A stretch of DNA of 64,000 bases from Ailanthus altissimus. Its lineage: Eukaryota; Streptophyta; Magnoliopsida; Sapindales; Simaroubaceae. The position numbers and the translations under genes were made by a program. Shown in pieces: positions 11,979 through 23,976 of the stretch (position 1 is its first letter; every line of letters begins with the position of its first letter). The notes beneath the pieces were generated by a model. It was not told the origin of the DNA. It did not search any database and saw only the letters and a program-made list of their open reading frames with translations. The stretch is taken from the NCBI GenBank assembly GCA_946807835.1, contig OX327711.1:15287501-15351500 (forward strand), written 5' to 3'.

Positions 11979-12070
11979 ATAGCCATGGAGGATGTGTGTG
12001 GATTTTACCAATGTAGTCATAGTGAAGAAAGCTAATAAAAAATGGAGGATGTGTGTGGATTTTACCAATC
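11979..12070 (+). repeat. 26-bp duplicated segment at the start of RT
   Basis: TGGAGGATGTGTGTGGATTT plus ACCAAT occurs at about 11985-12010 and again at about 12043-12068. The second copy is in its expected place (WRMCVDFTN). The first has replaced the sequence that normally precedes VVIVKKAN. This looks like a copying error such as template switching. Confidence 0.75.
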
Positions 12071-14560
12071 TAAAAAAAGCATGCTCAAAGGATAGCTTCT
12101 CACTCCCAAAACTCGACCAGCTTGTCAATGCCACAGCCGGGTATAAGTTACTTAGTTTTATGGACGCTTTTTCTAGCTATAATCAGATCCTAATGTTTTC
12201 TCCGAATTAAGAGAAAGTATCTTTCATCACTCACCAAGGGATCTATTATTGCAAGGTAATGCCTTTCAAACTAAAAAAATACAAGAACCACGTATCAGAG
12301 ATTGGTGAATAAACTTTTTAAAAACCTAATCGATAGAAATATGGAAGTGTATATGGATGACATGATAGCCAAATCCATGAAAGCCAAAAACTATAAGCAA
12401 GACTTGAGAGAAGCCTTTGAAATATTAAGAAAAAATAAAATGAAATTGAACCTCGAAAAATGTGCCTTCTGAGTAAAATCAGAAAAATATTTGGGTTTTA
12501 TAGTTAGCAAGAGAGGGATAGAGACCAATCCAGAAAAAGTTCAAGCCATCTTAGAGATGAAGTCTCCAAGCATGATGAAGGAAATTTAACAACTCACGGA
12601 AAGAGTTGCGACCCTGAATAGATTCATCTATTTAGCCACAAATAAATGCTTCAAGTTTTTCCAAGCAATAATGAGAAAAGACAAGAATTGATGAATAGTA
12701 AAATATGAGCAAACCTTCCAGCAGTTAAAAGCTTACCTTTCTGAACCAATCCATCTTGCTGTTCTAGTCCAGGGTGAAGTTTTAATGCTCTATTTAGGAG
12801 TTTCGGATTAGGTAATGAGCTCAGTACTCGTCAAAGAAGAATGAGGAGTCCAACGATCAGTATACTACGTCAGCAAGGCATTTACCGACCTGAAGAGTCA
12901 GTATCCTTCCTCTAAAAAATTGGCTTTGGCTTTGGTGGTTTCTTGAAGAAGCTATGACCTTACTTCCAAGCTCAAGCAATAGTTATTTTAACCAATCAGC
13001 CGCTGTAGCAAATCTTACATAAACCAAACTTATCTGGTTGGTTGGTTAAATAAACCATAGAGCTAAGTGAGTTTGATATACAATACAAACCCCAAATAGC
13101 TATTAAGGGTCAGGCCTTGGCTGATTTTGTAGCTGAATGCACTCATGATTTCAAGGAAGTTGAAGAGCCAAGTCTATAAGACAAATGAGTATTATGTATA
13201 CTTTACTTTAATAGGGCATCTAATCTGTAAGGAAGAGAGCTAGGATCATCCTTATTATTCCAGAAGCAGATGAAATCAGCTATGTTGTTCGTTTTAGGTT
13301 TAAATCTTCCAACAACGAAACAGAGTATAAAGCTTTACTGGCCGGCTTAAGAGTAGCCCGAATAATTATAGCAAAAGAAATACTGATAAGAAGTGATTCT
13401 CGGCTAATAGTGAATCAGGTAAACGAAAATTTTGAAGCAAATGAAGAAAAAATGATTGCTTACTTGGCTAAAGTGAGAAATCGAATCGGATAGTTTAGTG
13501 AAGCAAAGATAAAGTTGATCCTTAAAAGTGAGAACCACCAAGCTGACGTCATAGCTCGAATGGCTTCAAATGATGAAGCTTGGTTACCTCGAACAATTTC
13601 TGTTGAGTTCATCCTAAAGCCCAGCATACAACGAAAGGAACAGGTCATGTAAATTGAGGTTGAATCAAGTTGGATGGATCCAATCAGAGACTATATTCAA
13701 AATGGAACTCTCTCAATTGATAAAAAAATAAGCTCACAAAGTTAAATACTAAGAAGCTAGATACTCGGTAATCAAAGGCGTACTATACCGACGAAGCTTC
13801 TCTTACCCCTAAATGAGATGCTTAGGACTTCAAAAGGCAGAGCAGGTGCTTAAAAAAATTCATGAGGGGATTTGTTAACCACTCAAGAATAAAGGCACTA
13901 GCCCACAAGGTGTTTAGAACAGGTTATTATTAGCCGACAACTCTTTATGATGAAAAAAACCTAGTAAAAAATTATGATGGATGTCAAACGTTCGTTGATA
14001 AGATCTAAACACCCGCCAAATAACTAACCATTATGAGTAGACTTTAGTCATTCACTCAGTGAGGGCTTGACTTAATTAGTCCCCTTTCTCAAGAAAAAAG
14101 AAGCCTGGAAGTATATGGTCGTGATAATAGATTATTTTACCAAATTGAATGAGGCTGAACCATTATCCAAGATAACTAAAACGAGTGTAAGGGATTTCAT
14201 ATAGAGAAATGTGATATGTAGATACGAAATTCCTAACACTATAATTATTAACCAAAGGAAGCAGTTCGACAACAATAATTTCAAGAACTTTTGCAAAAAG
14301 TTAAGAGTATGACTCTTGTTCCCCTCACTAGTACATCTTAAGATGAATGGCCAAGTAGAGTTCTCCAATAAAACAATCAAGAAGCTGCTCAAGAAGAAAT
14401 TGATGGAACAAAAAGGAGGATAGGTTGAAGAACTTCCAGAGGTACTCTGGGCACTACAGACAACCAGCAAAATTGCCACTAGAGAAATTTCGTTCTCATT
14501 AGTATTCAGCAGTGAAGCAATGAACACTGCCAAGATTGAAACTCCAACACACCAAGTACT

Positions 14561-14846
14561 ACACTTCTCTGAAAAAGTCAACAACGAGCTTATCAGAGGA
14601 CAGTTGGGCTCAATTGAATAACTGAGGGAAATAGCCCAAATCCAAGTAATTATTTACCAGTAGGAAGTCATTAGATACTACAACAAGAAGGTCAAAGTTA
14701 GAGACACTTCTCTAAAAAAGTCAACAATGAGCTGATCAGATGACAGTTGGGCTCAATTGAATAGCTGAGGGAAATAACCCAAATCCAAGTAGTTATCTAC
14801 CAGCAGAAAGTCGTTAGATACTACAACAAGAAGGTCAAGGTAAGAG
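14561..14846 (+). repeat. 143-bp tandem duplication in integrase C-terminal region
   Basis: The segment beginning ACACTTCTCT at 14561 is repeated from 14704, including AAAGTCAACAA, CAGTTGGGCTCAATTGAATA and TACTACAACAAGAAGGTCAA. The copies differ at about a dozen positions. The period is not a multiple of three, so the duplication alone would break the frame. Confidence 0.85.
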
Positions 14847-15189
14847 AATTCAGAGAAGGCGACCTGGTATTAAGAAGAGTTGTGTTAAATACAAATAACA
14901 CAGTAGATAGAGTTCTCGGACCAACATGACAAGGACCATATAAAGTCATCAAACGAATCAAAAGAGATTACAAGCTAAAGGGAATAGACGGATAAGTCGT
15001 GAGAAAACCTTAGAATGCCAAGTTGTTAAAGAAATACTATGTCTAATTTTCTTTTATATGTTATTGATTCACTACGTAAGAGCATCATCTCTAATAAAGT
15101 CATTATTTTTCTTGCATGTACTTTCACATAAATGTCTACTTAGAACTTGGGACTAAATAATCAAAAACATCACTAAGATTATTCAAAAT

Positions 15190-16235
15190 AAACTAAAGAC
15201 GACCCGTAGGGGATCGGCACTCACGAGATTACCCACAAACCATCAAACCAGGTAAGGTTCAGTCAAGTGTACCCTACGATAATATATTTATAGAAGACCC
15301 ATAATGGGCGGCACTTACGAGATTACCTATAGACTACCAGACTAGGTAAGGCTCAGTGATGTACCCTACGAGGATATGTTTATATAAGACCTGTAAGGAG
15401 ACAACACTCACGAAATTACCCATATACCACCGAACTGGGTAAGGCTCAGTAAGGTGTACCTTATAAGGATATATTTATAAAAGACCCATAAGGGGCGGCA
15501 CTCACGAGATTACCCACAGACCACCGAACTAGGTAAGGTTCAGTGAGGTGTTCCTTACGAGGATATATTTATACAAGACCCATAAGAGGGCGGCACTTAC
15601 GAGATTACCTATAGAGCATCAAACTAGGTGAGGCTCAGTAAAGTATACCCTATGAGGATATATTTATATAAGACCTGTAAGGGGGCAGCACTCACGAGAT
15701 TACCCACAAATCATCGGACCGGATAAAGCTCAGTGAAGTGTACTTTACGAGGATATGTTTATAGAAGACTCGTAAGAGGCGGCACTCACGAGATTACCCA
15801 TAGATCACCAAACTAAGGCTCAATGAGGTATACCCTATGAGGATATATTTATAAAAGATCCGTAAGGGGTAGCACTCACGAGATTACCCACAAACCACAG
15901 ACCAAGTAAGGCTCCGTAAGGTGTACCCTAAAAAGATATATTTATAGAAGACCCATAGGGGGTGGCTCTCACGAGATTACCCATAAACCACCAGACTAGG
16001 TAAGGCTTAGTGAGGTGTACCATACGAGGATATGTTTATAGAAGACCCGTAGGAGGGTGGCACTCACAAGATTACCCACAGACCACCGGACTGGGTAAGG
16101 CTAAGTGAGGTATACCCTACAAGGATATGTTTATAAAAGAGCCGTAAAAAGGCGACACTCACAAGAATACCGATAGACCACTGGACCAAGTAAGGCTCAG
16201 GGAGGTATACCCTACGAGGATGTTTATTACAGACA
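15190..16235 (+). repeat. Tandem array, about 11 copies of a ~95-bp unit
   Basis: Each unit runs AGACCCGTAAGGGGCGGCAC, CACGAGATTACCCACAGACC, a short variable part, GGTAAGGCTCAGTGAGGTGT, ACCCTACGAGGATATATTTA. Unit starts lie near 15195, 15294, 15388, 15482, 15578, 15672, 15766, 15857, 15948, 16041 and 16138. The array sits between the end of pol and the antisense gene, a place where Tat-lineage elements are known to carry tandem repeats. No open frame runs through it. Confidence 0.9.
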
Positions 16236-16775
16236 AGTAACACCCTATGAGGGACTGATCATAAGATATCAAAGGTAACTAGGTATCTACAAAAAATTAT
16301 ATCTCAAACACTAAAAATAGGTATCTGTTGGTCGACTCAATGGTAGTTTTGATGACACTTTCATTGGGATAATTATATGATTAACTTGATAAATAAAAAA
16401 TTTATATACTTAGCTCCTACTTAAGAATTATAAGTTATCTTGCTCTACTCGGTCATATCAACCCTTCAAGAAGATGATCTTTGTTAACTAACAATTGCCT
16501 CAAGTATTTGACAATGTTATAGATTTGTTGCCTAAATTGTTTTTTTTTTTTCGATCAGAATATTATTCTGTGATGATTATAAAAGAGTAGATAATCAAGA
16601 GAAGTAAAAAAGAACAAGCTCGCATAAAGAAAAATACAGGAAGAAAAATTACTTGCATTTATTGATAAAGAGAAGAATTACATAAAATTTACAAAAAATA
16701 TATATGTACATAAAAGTAGAACATCAGCTCATATTGTTAGAGCCGTGTTACTAGACTTTAAATCTACTATCATCC
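16236..16775. other. Non-coding internal part of the first element
   Basis: AT-rich spacer between the tandem array and the 3' end of the antisense gene. Nothing else was recognised. Confidence 0.5.
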
Positions 16776-19219
16776 TCAATCAAGAGCAACACCGACTGAA
16801 AGAGAATTAGCTGGGGCTGGGGGGTTAACTTGGACTGTAGTTGATCCTAAGGACTGAGTAGGGTCAGTGGTAATAGGAGCCTGATCGACAGAAGGCACAA
16901 CTAACTGGGCTGTGGCAGTTACAGCAGTAGCAACAATACTTGCTGATAGAGTAGCATCACCCCAAGCAGCAACAGCAACACTTGCTGCCATAACAGCATC
17001 ACCCCCAGCAACAACAGCAACACCTGCAGCATGAGCAACAGCATTTGAAGAAAGGGCATTAGCACTAGCAAAAGGCTTGGCCACCAACGCCTCGAGTCTT
17101 AGAGGTTTCCTCTTCATAGAATAATCCTTCGGTGACCATATTCCACATCCACTGGAGGTTAATCTTTGGTTAATTCTTTTTGAAGAGGGCGATCAACCTC
17201 TAACATCTCTTCACTACCCCTTGGAGGAAACCTTCTTGGTGACTAGCAGACCAGGAACTACACTAATCATCTAATCGAGTCACCAAGTTATTCTTGTTCT
17301 GCTTAACTAACTCTTTTTCCGTCCAATCGATTGCACGAGCTTTCTTTACCTCGATAGGCCTGAGCCACTATATCTAGTATCGCGGCCTTTAATCGAGATA
17401 ACAAAAATATGGACTACACTAGAAGAATGAAGATCATCAGAACAAGTAAAGGAAATAAAATAAAAATTAATAGAGGGAACTCACATCTAGCGCAGATCCC
17501 ATAGCAGTGTGAAACCCTGTATTAGGGTCTAAAGATGAAACCTAACCCACCCAGGCCATGGACAAATATCTCTCAGTTTCCCGCATCACGGGTAGTAAAT
17601 AGGCAAGGCCATCTCTCATCTCGGAGACTAGCACTGAATGAGACGAGAGGAGAGAGGTCCATCGCCTGATAGAGGCCCCTCTTACCTCCTAGAACTAGAC
17701 ATCCCCATTACCAAGAAAAGGATGGCACTTGTCTCGAAGTCTGAGTTGGGGAGTCCCGACCACTATTTTACATCTAAGAAGATTGGGGGCATTGTATTTG
17801 AGGGGAATGCTATGGAGCTTGGGCTCTCCCTTAGGTACTAGATTGTACATGCCCTTTCCCTTGGGCAGGACTTGTCACCCTCCCTCCTAGGAGGCTCTGT
17901 TTGCCGTCAATTTAGCTAGCCTACCCCCGTCCACGAGAGCGGTCCCCAGCTTGACTCCTTTATTTGGAGCAAAACAGCAGCCCCATAGCATTGTCAGGAT
18001 TAATGGCACCTTGACCAGCAATTGAAGCACTGGAGCCTTTTGTGTGGCTCATCTTTCTCCTTTCACTGCCTCATTGTTATGACATTCCTATATGAGATTT
18101 ATCATCAATAAGTTTAGCAAAGAAAAAGTAAGGGAAGTGAAAAAAATAATGCTTACTCCGAACACGAGGCTCGCACTGAACATAGGTCACTAGGCCGGAT
18201 TGAATGAGGCTGGCCAATGAAAGCAAGTCCTGGACAAGACAAGTATGCTCAAAGACCGAAGTAATCCTAGCAAGCCTGTCCTTGTTCACTTCAAAGTTAG
18301 TTGCCCAGGTCACTATAATATACCAAGGAATTAAACGGATAAAAGAAGGAATTGATCACAACATAAAAGAACGAATGAAATGAAACATGTTTTCAAAGAA
18401 AAATTAGTGGGGTAACCCACTCTCCCTCATTCCTCTTGGAAACATTTTGACCCCAGTCGCCTTTAACAAAGAACCACTCCCTCTTTCACTCTTTAACAAA
18501 TGAGGGGCGACCATGGACTAAATTTTGAAGCCCATAGAAAGATATGTAGTAGAAACATCTCTAGCTTCTAGCATTGCTCCTAAAATAGTACAAATAGAGC
18601 AGCTCTTGAAAAAGTAAGGGGGACAGCCCTACTCTTGCCCAAAAGACATAAAGACCAGCTAATACCCTTTAAGAATTGGGACCTAGCTGAGAGGGAACTA
18701 CTTTAGGCGGGCTAAGATCCTCACAAAATAAGGCTACATAGTGTCACAGACTGATTTCCCGATATTTGGGGCGTGACAATAGGAAGCCTAAGCTCTAGCC
18801 TTAAGAATTCTACTTGAATGGCACCTTGTTAACTAAGGCTGCTCGAAAAAATCATCTGGCGAAGGTAGCCTAAGATTGATCGACTCGGGGATATTATAGG
18901 TTGACGGAATGGACCCTAGATCAGCCTCATTCAAGCTAGACGTATAATATCTAACGTCCAACTGAAAATCAACAACCTTCACATCCTGACCAAGGTCCAC
19001 AAGATCATGACTCGAGTCTTCCCTAATAATAGAGGCCGGCTTGGCTTTGATCATTACAGCTAAAGATGAAGGCACGCCACCAGTCAAGGTAGACATCCCT
19101 GCCCCTTTACTTTTACTAGCTCCGCAAGTCCTCTCAACAAGTGGGACCTCAGGGCTGACATCTTCTTCCTTCTCAGCCATGTTAATGACAGGGAGACCTA
19201 GGTTTCTTCTAGACGCCAT
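16776..19219 (-). pseudogene. Antisense spliced gene of the first Tat-like element (plant transposon-type protein)
   Basis: On the strand opposite to pol, a start at 19217-19219 (MASRRNLGLPVINMAEKEED) leads to a domain with LDVRYYTSSLNEADL and TYNIPESINLRLPSPDD, the start of the 'putative gypsy type transposon' family domain. Exon 1 runs to about 18387, keeping WFFVKGDWGQNVSKRNEGEW near its end. A 74-bp intron (18313-18386) is followed by exon 2 (18157-18312, 156 bp), a 69-bp intron (18088-18156), exon 3 (17485-18087), a 66-bp intron (17419-17484) and exon 4, which ends in an Ala/Val-rich open tail (16776-17117). All introns are GT-AG and match introns in the second element's copy. Stops and frameshifts in exons 1 and 3 make this copy dead. 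The function of this protein family is unknown to me; it is named for its location in gypsy elements, not for proven transposase activity. Confidence 0.7.
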
Positions 19220-19282
19220 TAGGGAAGATTAAATTTTTTCATGAAAAAACTATATAAGACACACAGAGGCAAGGACAATCAT

Positions 19283-22066
19283 TGTAATATCCAATCCGTA
19301 TTAGTAGTATGGGCGTCTCGATTTTGGTATAGAGCAATAAAGACACCGTAGAGTTACCCAATTTTAACCATATTAGAAATATTTCTTTTATGGTGTGCGT
19401 GAGAGATATTAGACCTAATTTGATAATTTCACATCGATCGGAGCATCGGACGACCCTAGAATATTTTTAAAATTTTTCTCTATTGGCTTGAAAAAGGAAA
19501 TTCTAATTCACTACATGAATTTCCATTTAAGGGTTATGTATGGAACAAGCCTTTGTTGAGAAATACAATCCATATATTAGAGATTGAACCAATTAGAAAC
19601 AATCTCATGGATTGCCAAGTTGGGAATTCTAGTTAGTTCCTTGGACTATTTTAACTAGATAGTTACAAAGGAACTAATTACATACTTAGTTTCCAACTAA
19701 TGGCAAATTGGTAATTTAGAGTAAGTTGAGGGGTAAAATGGTCAATTGATGGATAACTATATATATGGTAGAAGTGTGTAAAAATTTCAAGTGATCAAAA
19801 AGCAAACACTTAGAGCAAAAGAGAGCAAATTCGAGCTAGAAGAGTGATGCTGCTACAGTGACCTTTTAATTTTTTTTTATGATTTTTCATGTGTAATCAA
19901 GTTAAAATAAGGTCACATACCAATTCCTAAGCTCAATTGAAGCCTCCATTAGTGCAAATTCAAGAAAAAAAATGCAAGAAAAGCATTGTTTTGTGAGATT
20001 TATAAGTGAACTTTTAAGATTGCTTCAATTGATGTACTTGTGTGTATTCTTGGTTTAAATTGAGTTGAATTCTAGTGTGGAGCTTGAAGGAGTCATCAAT
20101 TTCAAGAAATTGGCAAGGTAAGAATTAGGGTTTTTGGTGATTTGAATGTAGAGACTTCAATTGGTTGTAGTTAGGGCTTTAGAATGAAATTGACTTGATT
20201 TTAGTGAAAATGGGACAAGAAATTGAGAAAAGAAATGTGTTGGAACCTATGCTGAAATTCTGCCACTTTAGGGAAGTTAGGGATTAAGTGGTATTTTGAT
20301 TAAGTTGTTGTGTGTAAATAGTTCCTTATGTATATTGAATGTATATGGTTGATGGAAAAATCAAAAATGAAGAAAATGGGACATAATCATCTATTTTGGA
20401 AAGGTGAAGGGCAATTATGTCCAACCGAAGTGATAGGGTGTTAAGAAATTTTCAGGGCGTCAGATGATAAATTAGATAAGATGAAATGACTCTGTAAATG
20501 AAAATAAAAAAGTAGTATCCATCCGGGCTTTGTATACCGATTAGGGAGTTTAGTAGCTAAATGATATTCTAGCATTCGATTTGGTTCTAAATGTCATTTA
20601 TGGCGTGTAGGTGAAGATAACCGAGAGCGATAACGGGAGCAGAAATCGGGAGCAAAATTGAGCGCAGAGCAGCTGTGAGTGAAAATCTGTCATTTTTTTT
20701 ATTTTTCGTTTATTATGTTTCCGCATAATGAAAATGTATGTTTTATGAGCTTTCAATGCATAAATATGATTTATGATCTTGATAAATATTCATTGATATG
20801 CTTTTACATGTTCGGTTTAAGAAACAGTTTTAAATTTATTGCATCCGTTTTAAAGGCCATTGGCACCCTCAGATTATAGTGGTGGTGATTGTATTAGACC
20901 CGGTCGGTATATCCCGTACACATGGGCAGGTTATGAGGGGTGTGTCACTAACTCTGGAAAGTCGGGATGTCGAGTTATGTGAGTCGCTTTATGTCTACGG
21001 GGTATTGTCTCGCTATATGTATGAGATGTAGGATTTCGCTGCATAGCCAGTGAGATGTCTTGGGATGTCACTGTAAGTGCTGCTAGTTTAGGTGCCCTGT
21101 GACCTATTCACGTGTACAATACTAGTGAAGTCGCTGCGTGAGTATAGAGCTTTAGAGTTACCATTGGTACAGTTTAGAAAGAAAATGGCCAAGTGAGGAC
21201 TTTACTAGTTTTCGATCTACTGATAGCATTTTATGCATTTATATGCATATAGCAGTTATTGTGTTATATAGATTTTGGATATTATTTTCCAAAGATGTAG
21301 ATAAAACCCGTTCAGCAAGATTTCCTCAGCATATGATGTTAGAAACCATTTTATAGCTTTACATCAGTTTTAGAAGTATAATTTATGCATGTACTTAGAA
21401 TTTACTATCTATGCATAATGATATTTTATTTGAAATCTTAATTGCACTCACTGAGCTCCTTTAGCTCCCTCGTCTTGTGTTTTATATTTTCTAAACGCCC
21501 TTCTCAGGTACAGGTCTCGGTACGCAAGCTGCTGATTCTCCTATTGTTGAGTAGTGGGCCAAATCTGAAGATCATTTTTATATATGTAAATGTGCTAAAT
21601 AGCACTCTTTGCTTTCTGCATAATAGTTGTAGGCATGTATATTTGTATGTATGTTTTGAACCAACAAGAAGATATTTCGATATTATGATGAACATTTTTA
21701 CTTTTATGAGTATGCTCATTCTGTAATTTAAATGAAACTATTAAGTTGCGTTAGATTTGGTTTAGAAATGACTAGAGGTCCTATTTGGTAGTATTGAGAA
21801 GTGTTTGAAATAAAAGTGAAATTTCTTTGCAGGTTTTGACCGGATTTTCAGAAAAACAGGGGAAAGTCTGCCCTTTTTTTTCTAAACTTAAGAAGTGATT
21901 TTTGTATATATTCCAAGATTTTTTCAGTAATAGCAAGAACTAAAAAGAGGTTCGCCTCACGAAATCTCTCAACTTATCCAATTATATTCTAAGAAACTTC
22001 CGTTGGGGTGCTCGACAGGGCCGTTGAAATCTACTGTAGAGGGTCTCGAGTCGGGTCTGTTAATTA
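19283..22066 (+). mobile_element. Solo LTR, chromovirus (Tekay/Del)-like Ty3/gypsy, ends approximate
   Basis: It starts TGTAATATCCAATCC, and has the hallmark internal blocks of long chromovirus LTRs: AGACCCGGTCGGTATATCCC with GTACACATGGGCAGGTTATG near 20897-20936, CACTGAGCTCCTTTAGCTCC near 21449, GGTCTCGGTACGCAAGCTGC near 21512, and GAGGTTCGCCT near 21948. The end is taken near GGGTCTGTTAATTA at about 22066, where GGGT...TTACA would be expected. It interrupts the region between the antisense gene start (19219) and its apparent promoter. No clear target-site duplication was found. Family assignment is from general pattern, not a search. Confidence 0.6.
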
Positions 22067-23096
22067 CGCCCAAGAATAAGGCAAAACAAGATAACCATAA
22101 ACATCTTGAAACCATATAGATATCCAGAAAATAATAAACAGAACTAGAAAACCCAAAAAAGACAAAAACAAAACCCAAAAATGGCAAAACGAATTTTAAA
22201 AAAAAGGAAAAGCATGCTTACACCCAGTAAAAACTAGAACAAGAAAAGGAAAAATTATCAGAGAGAAGCGCTAAGATCTAATTAAGTTTGCAGCAACATT
22301 GAGGCTCGCAGCAACAAACACCAAGAAATAAAGATCAAAGACAGAACAAGAAAAAGAATTACGAGAAAGAGAAAAATAGGTAAAGAAAGGGTTACTATTT
22401 ATAGCCAACAGGATGAAGGAATCATAACCGTTTAGATCAAATAGGTAGACGAAATCAACAGAAGCTAGAAAGACACCCCTTTGAGTAAGTCGATGCAATT
22501 TGTTAATCACCTAAAGCAATAAATGTGAGTCTTTTCAAAAGTCCTCATCCGGACCATTGAAATTTAAAAATTCAACAGACTAGATCATCTCAATTGCCCA
22601 AACGTCACTCGAAATCTAAAGAGATATAACATCTTGGTTTTAGCTACCCCTAGCCTTATAATAAAAAAGGAATCGATAGCCATGATTAGTTCCTATATAT
22701 TAGACATCATTTCACTCAGATCAAGGATAATGTTTTCACAAATCCTTATTGTCATTACTCGATAAAATTCTAAACAACAAAATATATCCCCAACTACACG
22801 AAGTTCTTCAAAAAGACCCTAGCAAATAATGACTAGCTCAGTACACTAAGAGACGTTGTACAGATAGATCCAAACCGATCCGCTCAGTATAATCCAAGGA
22901 TCAGAAAAACCTGTCCGGACCAGTTCGGTCAAAGTAGAAGTGTTGAAAGCATAGATCTGGGCCAATATAAAATATAGAAAACTGAACAGGGGCAAAGTAA
23001 AAATTCCAACCAAATGGGAGAAGACCCGAGCAGATAACAAAAAAAGAAATAAGTTTCCAGTTTTACACAAGTTAAAACTAGAAACTGGCAGACCCA
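22067..23096. other. Region between inserted solo LTR and 3' LTR; upstream region of the antisense gene
   Basis: Purine-rich on the plus strand. Read on the minus strand it runs from a TATA box into a C/T-rich leader and a possible splice donor (ACTGG|GTGTAAGC near 22225), which would splice across the later-inserted solo LTR to the coding start near 19219. No protein-coding frame was recognised; the frames at 22271-22510 and 22846-23111 (minus) are hydrophobic by composition only. Confidence 0.4.
22395..22404 (-). promoter_or_regulatory. TATA box, antisense gene promoter
   Basis: The minus strand reads CTATAAATAG, a canonical plant TATA box, followed by a pyrimidine-rich leader. It is oriented toward the antisense gene starting at 19219. 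Before the 2.8 kb insertion the distance to the start codon would have been about 400 bases. The role is inferred from position and motif only. Confidence 0.5.
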
Positions 23097-23976
23097 TATT
23101 CTCTTCTGCAAATCGTCAGTTAGCCCTAGATGATCATGCCCCTTGAAGACATCCCTATATGGACCTATCGTTGAATCTCATGCCCAATACGACATAGGCC
23201 ATCAAAAAGTACTAACAACAGGCCTTAAAAATTGGTCACTTATGAGAAACTGACTCGGCCGCTTGAACCTGGTTCGGTTTAAGATACCTACATATCAGCC
23301 CTGCATAATCGCAACTAGAATGAGGAATACCACGACTAAGGTAGACAAAGAAAAACTATCTTGGTATAAGTACCATAGGGAAGGCTGGCTCGGTATGGAG
23401 CACCGAACCACTTTTACAGTAGAAAGAATACTATACGATTATTAAAGCACTTCTAAAGAGGAAACTAATGTTATAAAGGAAATATAAGTGTCAACAGAAA
23501 AGAAGTAGTTGGTTCTTAGAAAAGATTTCCATAAATCATGCTAAAACGTCAAGATAATCTAAAACTATGATAACTCAAAATTAGTAAGACCTACCCAATT
23601 CAACCATTACACCGGCAATGATAAGCACAAGAAATGTAACAGGAATATTCTCAGAAGTCTGATACTATAAATATGTAAGATAAATGCAACAGGGAGAACA
23701 CAGGTACTTTTTCTTTCACAACAGCTTTTTCAGATTCTTACTGAACCTTTTTTGCACCAAATAGATTTTTTTGATATAAGCATCAGAATGTCTTCGCCGG
23801 AACCCACCCCAGCAAGGTCTTAATGATAGTTTTCAATGGTTTGTAAGTGTCCGATCGAAGTAAAATGATGGAACCTAGCTTCTGAGGCCCAATAACGTAA
23901 AGCCCAGTGCATTGATTCCTGTATCAAAAAAAATTCAAGGTTGTTAGCCTAAGAAATTGAGAAGAGGATTTCAATT
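23097..23976 (+). repeat. 3' LTR of the first Tat-like element
   Basis: It aligns with 8553-9412 from TCTGCAAATCGTCAG onward through CATCCCTATATGGACCTATC and ACACAGG to near TTTCAA. The start nucleotides TG have mutated to TA. The exact 3' limit is uncertain by a few bases. Confidence 0.8.

Larger units (their letters stand above)
11100..15045 (+). pseudogene. pol region of the first Tat-like element (PR-RT-RH-INT)
   Basis: Protease: a degenerate active site (IDLSNSVNIIF) near 11370-11404, then a conserved region open at 11544-11867. Reverse transcriptase: WRMCVDFTN near 12042, a Lys-Ala-Cys block, FMDAFSSYNQ near 12158, and the catalytic YMDD at 12350-12361. RNase H occurs twice: one following RT (about 12660-13170) and one with ETEYKALLAGLRVAR and SDSRLIVNQV (about 13230-13590), ending in ENHQADVIARMAS. 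Integrase: zinc-binding remnant at 13780-13960, core at about 14040-14560, C-terminal region to about 15045 with KRDYKLKGIDG-like residues. Many stops and frameshifts, a 26-bp local duplication at the RT start and a 143-bp tandem duplication in integrase show it is non-functional. The open minus-strand frame at 14132-14584 is only the complement of integrase. Confidence 0.85.
8553..23976 (+). mobile_element. Tat-like Ty3/gypsy LTR retrotransposon, plus orientation, decayed
   Basis: Two long terminal repeats (8553-9412 and about 23097-23976) align over most of their length, including CATCCCTATATGGACCTATC and ACCACGACTAAGG. Between them are, in order, gag, protease, reverse transcriptase, RNase H (two modules), integrase, a ~95 bp tandem array, and an antisense gene. 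That order, with no chromodomain and an antisense gene before the 3' LTR, fits the Tat lineage. A ~2.8 kb solo LTR at 19283-22066 is a later insertion, so the original element was about 12.6 kb. The LTRs have diverged by many substitutions and gag-pol is full of stops and frameshifts, so the element is old and immobile. No clean target-site duplication was found (flanks GTTGG and about TTTGG). Confidence 0.85.

Noticed and set aside
14132..14584. 150-codon open frame on the minus strand
   Set aside because: It is antisense to integrase, which has clear family residues on the plus strand. The real antisense gene of this element lies further downstream.
15190..16235. CRISPR-like array
   Set aside because: Units are directly adjacent and fully repeated with no unique spacers, and the setting is a plant retrotransposon.
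18755..18791. TGTCAC...GTGACA inverted ends as a tiny transposon
   Set aside because: Only six-base ends around about 25 bases, with no duplication and no second copy; it may be a leftover of an LTR-LTR event but cannot be supported.
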